Below the pieces are notes generated by a model. The model was given only the letters and a program-made list of their open reading frames with translations, was not told the origin of the DNA and did no database searches. Shown piece after piece: positions 1 through 8,107 of a stretch of DNA of 40,805 nt; position 1 is the stretch's first letter, and every line of letters starts with the position of its first letter. Source of the DNA: Mycoplasma todarodis (GTDB lineage Bacteria; Bacillota_I; Bacilli_A; Mycoplasmatales; Metamycoplasmataceae); NCBI RefSeq assembly GCF_004335995.1, contig NZ_PSZP01000008.1:1-40805 (forward strand), read 5' to 3'. A program made the position numbers and the translations under genes.

Positions 1-1776
1 TGCTTTCATTTCCTTAACTGCTTGTTCAACCGCTTCCATAGCAGTTTTCATTGCTTTTTCTTTTGTATCTTTATCAGCTGCACTAGCTTTTTTTCATTCT
101 TCTTCAGCTTTTGTTGCATCTGCAATAGCTTTTGTTACGGCATCAGCTTTTGCTTTTGCTTCTTGAGCAGCTGTTTCTGCAGCAGTTATTAATTTAACAG
201 CGGCAGCGGCATCTGCAACCGCTTTATCTACAGCAGCTTTAACTGTTGCATCTGTAACATCTGCATTTTGAGCAATTTCACCAACTTTAGTTTGTAACTC
301 TTTTGCTTTTGTTGTTTCTGATTTTGCATCAGTAAGGGCTGTTTCGATTGCTTTGATATCAGCAGCAACAATTTCTTCATCCTTTTTACCAGTTACAACT
401 GCTGAAAGTTTCATTGTTCTTGTTCCACCCTTTGCAGTGAATGTTTCAACTTCAATTGTTAAACTACCTGTTGGACCTGCAATTAGTTTATATTTTTTAA
501 ATTGAGTTGGATCAGTAATTTTATCGAAGTCAACACCGAATAGTGTTTTTAATTCAGTTTTTTGTTTAGTTAAATCAGTAAGTTTATTGAATGCATCAGC
601 TATTTCAGAAAGTCTTTTACCATTTTGATTAATTAATTTTGCTTTATCTAATTCTACTTGAGCTCCAACATATTCTGTTTGCTCTTTGTCATCAACATTG
701 ATAAGTATATTCCTACCATGAGGTTTAGCCATTTCAAGACCTGGTTTGTCTACTTCGTTATCTCCAGGTTTGGCTTTAGTAAGAGAAGTTAATGCTTTTT
801 TAAATTCTCATTTACCATATTGTGGAGTTATTGTTTTCTTATCAGCATTAACAGCATGTATACCATTTGCATCTTTACCTAGCAATGATTTATCAGCACC
901 ATCTCATGCTAAGAATGAATTAAAGAATGAGTGTTGAACTTTGACGGGAGTTTTATCTGTTGAAGAAGTATCTTTAAATAAGTCTGCTTTGAAACCTGAG
1001 AATATTACTAAATCATCTCTACCACGTTCTTCACCTACATGGAAAGTTAGTTGTAGCTTACCTTTATCATTCACTTTAGCTTGCTTATCTAATTTAGCAC
1101 TAACGTGTACATCTTCTTTTTCTTGTGTTCAACTAGCTTTATTTCCAGCTGGATCTTTAAGTTCAAACCCAATAAGCTTAGCGATTTCAACGTAGTTTTC
1201 ATATTTGAATTTATCTTTATTAAGGACGAATTCATATTCTAAATATTTTCCATTATCAGTCATTTTTGATTTATCAACTTCAAGATTAAGTACAGGCATT
1301 AGTTTTTGAATTTTCATTCATTTCTCTCCACCTTCAAGCATTGCTGCTGCAAGAGAACTATAGAATGTGTCTGTAGAACCAGAGAATTTGTAAATTGAAC
1401 CCGCGTTTTTAACGTGGAATGGGAACGCTCTTGTTTGGATTTTAATTTTTGTGATTTCTTCATTAGTTGTTGCATAAGCATTTACACTGTTAGCAACCTT
1501 GTTAGAAACATGACCTGCATTCTCTTTAGCGATATCTCTTTGAATCTTTTGCACTTCTTCTTGTGTTGTTGCACCAGTATTCTTGATTCTTTCTTGTGTT
1601 TTTTCTTGAATCATTTGTTCATAACTCACAACATTTTGTTGACTTTGTAGATATTTAATTGACTTTGTTTCATTATCTTCTACTGCTTTTGTATTTATAA
1701 CTGTCATTGCCACTGCTGCAGTTAATGCCGCTGTTGCTGTTGTAGCTATAACAACTTTCTTATTCATTTTTTTCAT
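1..1776 (-). CDS. Large surface protein with N-terminal membrane anchor, 3' end beyond window
   Basis: The reading frame is open from 1776 to the window edge (592 codons) when TGA is read as Trp, for example at about 1315, 1129 and 93. The start is chosen because AGGGAG lies 4-5 nt before this ATG; a second ATG three codons on is possible. Residues 1-6 are Lys-rich and about 7-30 are hydrophobic and Ala/Thr/Val-rich. There is no lipobox Cys, so this looks like a signal peptide or signal anchor. Residues about 30-150 are charged and helical, the middle is beta-rich, and the last ~120 visible residues are Ala/Lys/Glu-rich and predicted to be helical or coiled coil. I recognise no family. The signal-like N-terminus and the next surface gene suggest an exposed surface protein; this is inference. 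Confidence 0.75.
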
Positions 1777-2113
1777 TTTTCTCCCTAAGCGCCTAAAAGC
1801 CCTTTTGGTATTACCTTGAAACAATTTCTATAAAAACATACAGTATATTTTAAGTTTTGTATTTTGTATTTGGCGATACTTTGGCTTTGGCGTTTTAATT
1901 TTTTTTATTTGGAATAGTGGTTTTTTGTCCCATTCCTATATATTTCAATAATATCAATACACCTCTATTTTAAAAACTTATTCAATGTTATTTAAAACTT
2001 GCATAAATAAAAAGTTTAAAAATGCATAAAAAAAGGAGTGAAAAATAACTTTTTAAAAAATACCGACTTTTGCGATATTTTTGTGTTTTGTAAATTTTTG
2101 GTGCTATTAGACG
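1777..2113. other. Non-coding stretch between surface gene and GNAT remnant
   Basis: No open frame of note was found on either strand. On the minus strand a TATACT box (1842-1847) lies about 65 nt before the surface-protein start and may be its -10. The only other structure is the terminator hairpin listed at 2055-2082. Confidence 0.5.
2055..2082 (-). terminator. Intrinsic terminator behind the GNAT remnant
   Basis: A 10-bp stem (2056-2065 with 2073-2082, one G-U pair) encloses a 7-nt loop and is followed on the minus strand by a short T run. It starts about 30 nt past the remnant's stop codon, so the truncated copy has kept its own terminator. Confidence 0.6.
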
Positions 2114-2402
2114 TTATATTTTAAAGATTAAGTGTATATCATCTTTTACTCGTTTATCAATTTCAAATCCACATTTTTTCAATAATCCTTGTGATGCTTC
2201 ATTTTCTTTATCTACAATGACAATTATACTTTTACCCTTATGTCACCTATAAGTGAAGTTAAGTACTCTAGTTAAAGCCATGGTTCCAATGTCCATTCCT
2301 CAATATTCTTTATTAAGTACATAACCCACTTCAACAGTTGTCTCAGTAATATTCATAAATGTTATAGTTCCGATCATTTCGCCATAAGAAACTACAGTAA
2401 AG
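2114..2402 (-). pseudogene. Truncated GNAT acetyltransferase copy (C-terminal half only)
   Basis: Translated on the minus strand with TGA as Trp, this stretch matches residues of about 57-151 of the GNAT protein at 4748-5203. It keeps the VEVGYVLNKEYWGM segment and the CoA-binding region, ending in a TAA at 2114-2116. By eye roughly nine in ten bases agree over the first ~240 nt; the last ~40 nt differ more. Just upstream the same frame meets a TAA, and the N-terminal half is missing, so similarity ends abruptly near 2402. It is most likely a dead copy from a duplication. An in-frame ATG within SYGEM could at most give a fragment of under 100 residues without the N-terminal fold. Confidence 0.85.
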
Positions 2403-2452
2403 AGTGTATTTATTTAAAAAAAGAGGAAGTTTTAGTTTGTATTCAAAAAATA

Positions 2453-2480
2453 AAAAAATAACCTATTAAAGTTATTTTTT
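2453..2480 (-). terminator. Terminator of the propeller-repeat surface gene
   Basis: A 10-bp stem AAAAAATAAC/GTTATTTTTT with an 8-nt loop overlaps the stop codon (2472-2474). The T-rich side faces downstream on the minus strand. Confidence 0.7.
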
Positions 2481-4073
2481 AATTAAAGCGGTCGTTGTAA
2501 CTGCACCTAAAGTGATGGCTGATAGTATTGTTACAATTAATAAAAGACTTATATTTTGTTTTTTATTTGTATCTTGATCAACCGCTACATTTTTATTTTC
2601 CTTAGGGTTATTCACTCTCTTTGTAGGTTTAGGTTTTTTATTTGCATCTTGATCAACCGCCACATTTTTATTTTCTTTAGGGTTATTCATTTTCTTTGCA
2701 GCTTTAGTTTTTTTAGATTCTTTTTCTTCATTGGTGTTTGTGATTTTTCCATTAATAATTGTGCTATTTTTCACATGTGGTGTTTTGACTTCTATACTTA
2801 AATCAATACATCCAGTAGTGGAATTTGCTGTTGCTGAAATTGCACCGATAGTTGAGTAATTCATTTCAGGCAACTTGATACCTGTGTATTTCTCTAATGA
2901 TGCAAGATCTTTAATTTCATTTGCAATATCACTTATAGATTTTGAACCTTGATTTTTGATTTTTACATTTTTAAATGTATTTTGAACAAATTCTTGATTA
3001 GCTTTTGCAACATTAGTGAAATCTAGTTTTGTAATTTTACTCCCCACTCCTCGTTGGAATACACTTACATATACTTCTCCATCAACTTCTTTCATTAATA
3101 ATGCATGGATGTTTGGGAATGCGTTAACAAGTTGTCCATTTTCTAATTTCATTAGTCCATTTTTGAATGTACCTGCATATACGACATCACCAACTTTAGT
3201 AATGAATCCAACTTTAATATTAGCTTTACTTACACTTACAAATTTTCCATTTTCTAATTTCATTAGTCCATTACGATTTGTACCCATATATACGACATTG
3301 TCAATTTTCTTAATGAACCCGTTGAAAACATTTGTTTTGTCTACACTTACAAATTTTCCATTTTCTAATTTTATTAATCCATTTTTGTATGTACCTACAT
3401 ATATAACACCATCAATTTTCTTAATAAATCCATGTGAAACTTGCAGTGGTTCCATTTTAATTAAACGCCTTACCAAAGGTCAATTTGCTAACTTTACAAG
3501 TTTTCCATTTTCTAATTTCATTAATCCTTTATCGAATGTTCCAACATATATAACGTTGTCAATTTTCTCAATAAATCCATATATGACATTTGTTTTGTCT
3601 ACACTTACAAGTTGTCCATTTTCTAATTTCATTAGTCCATTTGTATGTGTACCCACGTATACAACACCGTCAATTTCCTTCATAAAACCATCACCAACAT
3701 CCACCGTTTCATGTGCTTGATCTGTAGTTCCGTCAAGATTAATAAGTTGTCCATTCACAAGTTTTTTAAGACCATTCTTCTCTGTCCCTACATATATAAC
3801 TCCATTTATTTTTTCAATAAATCCAGAGTTAATATTAGCTTTCTCTGAACCTTTTATACTTGTAATTTCTGGTTCAACTTTTGGAGCTATTAAACCACTT
3901 GTATAAACATTAAATGCTTGCTCTGAAATAACTTTATTCGAAAATACAGTTTTAGAATTTGAATCAATTCCTTTATTAATATTTGTGTTTGTATTAATCA
4001 ACATCACACTTACAGGAATTGCTACGGAAGCAACCGCTCCCATTGATAACATAATTTTTTTATTTTTTCTCAT
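2472..4073 (-). CDS. Surface protein with seven propeller-like repeats and C-terminal membrane anchor
   Basis: A 533-aa frame in which one TGA (3480-3482) is read as Trp and joins two halves that each carry the same repeats. AAAGGAG sits 6-7 nt before the ATG. Residues 1-30 look like a signal peptide without a lipobox Cys. Residues about 83-355 hold seven repeats of ~37-40 residues with the core GFIxKIDGVIYVGT..NGLMKL followed by ENGxLV; the seventh is degenerate, and an insert of about 12 residues separates repeats 3 and 4. The pattern resembles two-component-regulator propeller (Reg_prop) repeats, and seven would close one seven-bladed beta-propeller. A helical/beta region follows, then a hydrophilic Lys/Asn linker with a 25-residue tandem repeat, then a hydrophobic C-terminal helix ending in KK. 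It is probably displayed outside the cell and anchored at the C-terminus. The ligand is unknown. Confidence 0.85.
2562..2690 (-). repeat. 75-bp tandem repeat in the linker of the surface gene
   Basis: Two near-identical units with a period of 75 bp encode NNPKENKNVAVDQD twice (25-residue period) just before the C-terminal membrane helix. They differ by a few substitutions only, so copy number could change by slippage without breaking the frame. Confidence 0.7.
3009..3827 (-). repeat. Seven repeats of ~37-40 residues (propeller blades)
   Basis: The repeats begin at GFIEKINGVIYVGT, GFMKEIDGVVYVGT, GFIEKIDNVIYVGT, GFIKKIDGVIYVGT, GFIKKIDNVVYMGT, GFITKVGDVVYAGT and LLMKEVDGEVYVSV. DNA similarity between blades is high, notably the stretch encoding LMKLENGK, consistent with recent internal duplication or gene conversion. 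Confidence 0.85.
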
Positions 4074-4601
4074 TTTAACTCCTTTTTTTAACTTTCAAAA
4101 AGAGCTTATACATAAACTAATCAATATTCCATTAAGTAAAATGCGTGCTCTTTTTAATGTAATATTGACCTATTGCTTTTAACAACATGTTTATTAACGG
4201 ATTAATTCTAACATATTTTATTTTCATTACAAAAAAATCGTGTATCTTAAAAAAATGAATCTTACCCCAATAATTATTTGCTTTTTTGCTTTTTCATATA
4301 AATGTATTTATATTATTACTTCATATATTTCGAAGATATATTGAAAGAAATAGAAAAATTGCACTTAATTAAACAAACTTACTAAAAGATTACATTTAGC
4401 ATGTGTTAAATATATATTTTAAGGGGGATTTTGCCATTTTCCAATGAAAGTCTAATTATTAATAAAATAACCTTTAAAAACTATAAAAATAAACAAAGTG
4501 GCAATAACCCCAAAAGAGTCTACACTTGTGCAAACTATATATTCCTATAAATATTTAGTATCCTATTTTACATTCTTAAATGAAGTTTTATTTAAACATA
4601 A
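4074..4601. other. Long AT-rich intergenic stretch upstream of the propeller gene
   Basis: No convincing gene was found; the longest frames are about 30 codons without a ribosome site. It contains the spaced inverted repeat at 4423-4511 and presumably the promoter of the propeller gene, but no -10/-35 pair stands out. Confidence 0.5.
4423..4511. repeat. Imperfect inverted repeat with ~55-nt spacer
   Basis: The arm at 4423-4440 (GGGGGATTTTGCCATTTT) is nearly complementary to the arm at 4495-4511 (AAAGTGGCAATAACCCC): GGGG/CCCC and TTGCCA/TGGCAA pair, with a small internal mismatch. The G/C blocks stand out in otherwise almost pure A/T DNA. Confidence 0.45.
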
Positions 4602-4632
4602 AAAAACAACCCATTATATTAGAGTTGTTTTT
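4602..4632 (-). terminator. Terminator downstream of the GNAT gene
   Basis: A 9-bp stem AAAAACAAC/GTTGTTTTT with a 13-nt loop has a T run on the minus-strand 3' side. It lies about 115 nt past the GNAT stop; nothing recognisable lies between. Confidence 0.65.
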
Positions 4633-4747
4633 AGTGATTAATTGTTTTTCTTTTTTTCTTATCTTTTAAAAATTCGTATCAACATTAGCTTTATTGGAGT
4701 TGCATATGTATCAAATATGTTTCTCGTTTATTTTAGACCAATAGCCA

Positions 4748-5203
4748 CTAATTTTTAATGATGTAATGTAATTCTTTTTTAGTCTGTTTTTCTAATTCGA
4801 ATCCACATTTTTTAAGCAATCCTTGTGAGGCTTCATTTTCTTTATCTACAATGGCAATTATACTTTTACCCTTATGTCATCTATATGCAAAGTTAAGCGC
4901 CCTAGTTAAAGCCATGGTTCCAATACCCATTCCTCAATACTCTTTATTAAGTACATAACCCACTTCAACAGTTGTTTCAGTAATATTCATAAATGTTACA
5001 GTTCCGATCATTTTGCCATAAGAAACTACAGCAAACACCTGATCCGAACCCCTTCTTAAAAATTTATTTGAATCTTTAGCTTCCTGCTCAGTTTTATAAG
5101 GACCTCACCTTAAGAATTGTGTTGTTTCTGCATCAGATCCATATTCGAACATATCTCTTCAGTCTTTTCTTTTAAGACGTCTCATTTTAAAATGTTGTGC
5201 CAT
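4748..5203 (-). CDS. GNAT-family N-acetyltransferase (RimJ/RimL-like)
   Basis: 151 aa with several TGA-Trp codons, ending in TAG. AGAGGTG lies 4-5 nt before the ATG. The protein has the RimJ/RimL-type GNAT layout: an N-terminal strand with MRRLKRKDW, a W-rich helix, a central VEVGYVLNKEYWGMGIGT segment (the Q/RxxGxG/A-like acetyl-CoA loop is GMGIGT, followed by MALTRAL), and a C-terminal NEASQGLLKKCGFE motif. Such enzymes move acetyl groups from acetyl-CoA to amines, often protein N-termini; this substrate cannot be told. It is the last gene of the holB-rsmI-DUF951 run, 12 nt after DUF951. A truncated copy lies at 2114-2402. Confidence 0.85.
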
Positions 5204-5215
5204 TATTACACCTCT

Positions 5216-5410
5216 TTACTTTTTAATAATTAATTTAACTCTCTTATGGAAAGATGGACGTTCCATAATTATGTAAGTGTTTTCAACTGTTGTTGACTTT
5301 AATTTAATATCCAACCCTAATCTTACAACCTCTCATTCAATAGTCTTTGAAGGGTGGGGTTTCTTTAAGGTTATTATTGTCCCTAGTTGGTAATCTTGTG
5401 GACTAATCAT
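5216..5410 (-). CDS. DUF951 family small protein
   Basis: 64 aa, one TGA-Trp, overlapping the end of rsmI by 8 nt (ATGATTAG), so probably translationally coupled. The pattern QDYQLGTIITLKKPHPSKTI, then EWEVVRLGLDIKLKS and ERPSFHKRVK, fits DUF951 of Firmicutes (GDxVxLKKpHPCGsnxWeIxRxGaDikikC..C). The cysteines usual in that family are absent here (S at the HPC position, no CxxC after IKLK). The function is unknown; relatives are small, basic and possibly nucleic-acid binding. Confidence 0.8.
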
Positions 5411-6080
5411 TTTTCTTTACCTCAAATGCCATAGTGTATTCACCTTTAACATTATTCTTTACTTGGTTGTAAACTTGTTGTACAGTTCCTGCATAAGTTT
5501 TTTCATGCATTTTAGTTAGTTCTTTTGCTAAGAAAACCCTTGTTTCAGACCCGTGCACTTCTTCAATATCTAAAAGTGTTGATTCTAATTTATAAGGTGA
5601 TACATATGTTACGTATGTACCTTCTTGTAAAGCTTTTAATTCATTTTTTCTTTTACCTGTTTTAGGGTTTAAGAAACCAATGAATGAATATTTAGGAGAA
5701 AGACCTGAGATTGCAGCAACAGTTGTTTGTGCTGATGGACCGGGAATAACTTCAATTTTAATTTCTGCTACTCTTGCTTGTCTAATTACTTCGAAACCAG
5801 GATCAGCAATAACTGGCATACCAGCATCTGAAACAACGGCAATGTTATTACCTTGTTGAACTAATTCAATAATTCCTTTTGCTGAGTTTTTTTCATTTTT
5901 ATCATGGTAAGCAATTAATTTCTTACCTAAGATTTCATAATGAGAAAGCAATTTCCTTGTTTGTCTTGTATCTTCACAAGCAATGATATCAACCATTTTT
6001 AAAGTGTTAATCGCTCTGATTGTAATATCTTCAAGGTTACCTATTGGTGTACCTACAATATAAATTTTTGATTCTTCCAT
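5403..6080 (-). CDS. rsmI: 16S rRNA 2'-O-ribose methyltransferase RsmI
   Basis: 225 aa. It belongs to the tetrapyrrole-methylase-like SAM enzymes that methylate the 2'-O of C1402 in 16S rRNA. Diagnostic parts are the N-terminal YIVGTPIGNLEDITIRA, ACEDTRQTRKLL, SDAGMPVIADPG and IPGPSAQTTVAAISGL. It is shorter than the usual ~280 aa because the C-terminal extension is reduced. GGAGG lies 7 nt before the ATG, and the start is 2 nt after the holB stop, so holB and rsmI share an mRNA, as in many Firmicutes. Confidence 0.93.
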   Translation of the reverse strand: MEESKIYIVGTPIGNLEDITIRAINTLKMVDIIACEDTRQTRKLLSHYEILGKKLIAYHDKNEKNSAKGIIELVQQGNNIAVVSDAGMPVIADPGFEVIRQARVAEIKIEVIPGPSAQTTVAAISGLSPKYSFIGFLNPKTGKRKNELKALQEGTYVTYVSPYKLESTLLDIEEVHGSETRVFLAKELTKMHEKTYAGTVQQVYNQVKNNVKGEYTMAFEVKKND

Positions 6081-6082
6081 AA

Positions 6083-7045
6083 TTACGCCTCCATTATTCT
6101 AAGTATTAATTTTTCTTTTGCTAAATCGAAATTACCATTAAATCCTACAGTTCTTTTGAACTCTTGTAATGACTCAATTACTTCAGCATAATTGAAATTT
6201 GATTCCGCATATTTATTAATTATTTTATCTCTTGAGATACAGTATATTTCTTGACCTAATTTAGCCCTTCAAATATCATTTAAAAATACATTCATAATAT
6301 CAAACATCAATTTATAGTTTGAACGTTTTTTGATTATTTTTTCAAACATAATAGGTGCTTCATTTTTATTTAAAAGCAACTCTTCCATGAATAAAGTAAT
6401 TTCTTTGAAGTTAGTTATAAACTCTCCTTCAAATGCTTCATATGCATCCTCAGCATTAATGTATATATTTGCTAATACTTTTGCGTATTTTGCAATTACA
6501 CCTTTTTCAATTATTTGCTCTGCTAGAATATCTATGTTTTTTGGTCTTAGTTTTAGAACTTGCGCTCTTGATTTAATTGTTGTTAAAACATCATTTAATT
6601 TATTAGTTGTCATTATAATGAATGTATTTGGTTGAGGTTCTTCAATAAACTTCAATAATGAGTTTAAAGATTGCTTATTAGCATTCTCAATATTCTTTAT
6701 ATAAAGGATCTTTTTACCAGCTGATTCAATAGCTGTTTGAGTTAAGTGCTCTGTCGCCTTTATGATAAATTCTTTTTTGATCATTCCTTTTGTTCCATCA
6801 ACAATTTCGATATCTGCATATTTGTTATCAACTATTCTTTTACACGGTGAACATTCTCCACATGCCACAACACCTCTTTGTACACAAACAATTGCTCTTA
6901 ATAAAAGATTCGCTACGGGTGAAGTATCAACTCTTTGTTCTGCGGAAATTAAGTATGCGTGTGCCAATTTATTAAATCTTTTCGCATTTCTAATAGTAGA
7001 ATATGTGATTGGATTTGTTTTTCTTACTTGGTTTTTCATAAACAT
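6083..7045 (-). CDS. holB: DNA polymerase III delta' subunit (clamp loader)
   Basis: 320 aa with TGA-Trp at 6268-6270. HAYLISAEQ at the N-terminus, a zinc-binding set of four Cys (CVQRGVVACGECSPC), KILYIKNIENANKQSLNSLL, LLKFIEEPQPNTFIIMTT and KSRAQVLKLRP mark a delta' subunit, which opens and loads the beta clamp with DnaX. No ATP-binding P-loop is seen, as usual for delta'. There is no Shine-Dalgarno; a perfect TATAAT ends 6 nt before the first ATG (7045), so the mRNA may start at the start codon. A second ATG at 7039 is the alternative. It follows the tmk terminator, so it starts its own unit: holB-rsmI-DUF951-GNAT. Confidence 0.92.
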
Positions 7046-7051
7046 ATTTAA

Positions 7052-7057
7052 ATTATA
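7052..7057 (-). promoter_or_regulatory. -10 box of holB (leaderless)
   Basis: TATAAT on the minus strand with 6 nt to the ATG at 7045. No AGGAGG-like sequence lies between. Confidence 0.6.
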
Positions 7058-7148
7058 TGGAAAAAAGAATAGTTTAGATTTTCTTTATAAATATTTTTAT
7101 AGGGTTTTAGTAAATATTTCACAACTTAAACATATTAATATTGCATAT

Positions 7149-7170
7149 AAAAAAATCGCTCTTGCGATTT

Positions 7171-7173
<3 letters not shown>
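7149..7173 (-). terminator. Terminator of dnaX-ybaB-tmk
   Basis: Stem AAAAATCGC/GCGATTTTT with a 4-nt loop, overlapping the tmk stop codon and followed by T's on the minus strand. Confidence 0.8.
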
Positions 7174-7799
<626 letters not shown>

Positions 7800-7800
<1 letters not shown>

Positions 7801-8093
7801 TAGAATGGCATCCCCATACCTGCTTGTTGAGGGGCAATAGCAGCTTGCTCTTCATCAATTTTAGCGTTAGCTGCATTCATAGCTATAATCACCATGTCTT
7901 CTAGTGTTTCTACATCGTCTTCATCAACAAGTGCTTCATTGATTTTTACTGACTTGATAGTTCTATCACCTTTAATAACAACAGAAATACCTTGTCTTTC
8001 AATAAGAAATTCTTTCTCATTTAATTCAGCTTGTTTTGCTTCCATTTCTGCTTGCATTTTTTTTGCTTGTTGCATCATTGCGTTTATGTTCAT
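7800..8093 (-). CDS. ybaB: YbaB/EbfC nucleoid-associated protein
   Basis: 97 aa. NINAMMQQAKKMQAEMEAKQ at the start is the typical Met/Lys helix of this DNA-binding family, followed by VVIKGDRTIKSVKIN and LEDMVIIAMNAANAKI, and a Met/Pro-rich tail. AAGGAG lies about 5 nt before the ATG. It sits 14 nt after dnaX; the dnaX-ybaB pair is widely conserved, but recR, which usually follows, is not here. Confidence 0.92.
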
Positions 8094-8107
8094 AATTTCT
8101 CCTTATT

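Noticed and set aside
2030-2070. Short frame ATGCATAAAAAAAGGAGTG on the plus strand
   Set aside because: Only eight codons; the GGAG inside it has no following start codon.
3016-3720. 234-codon plus-strand frame opposite the propeller gene
   Set aside because: It is antisense to a clear repeat protein; its own repeats are the mirror of the blades, and it has no ribosome site.
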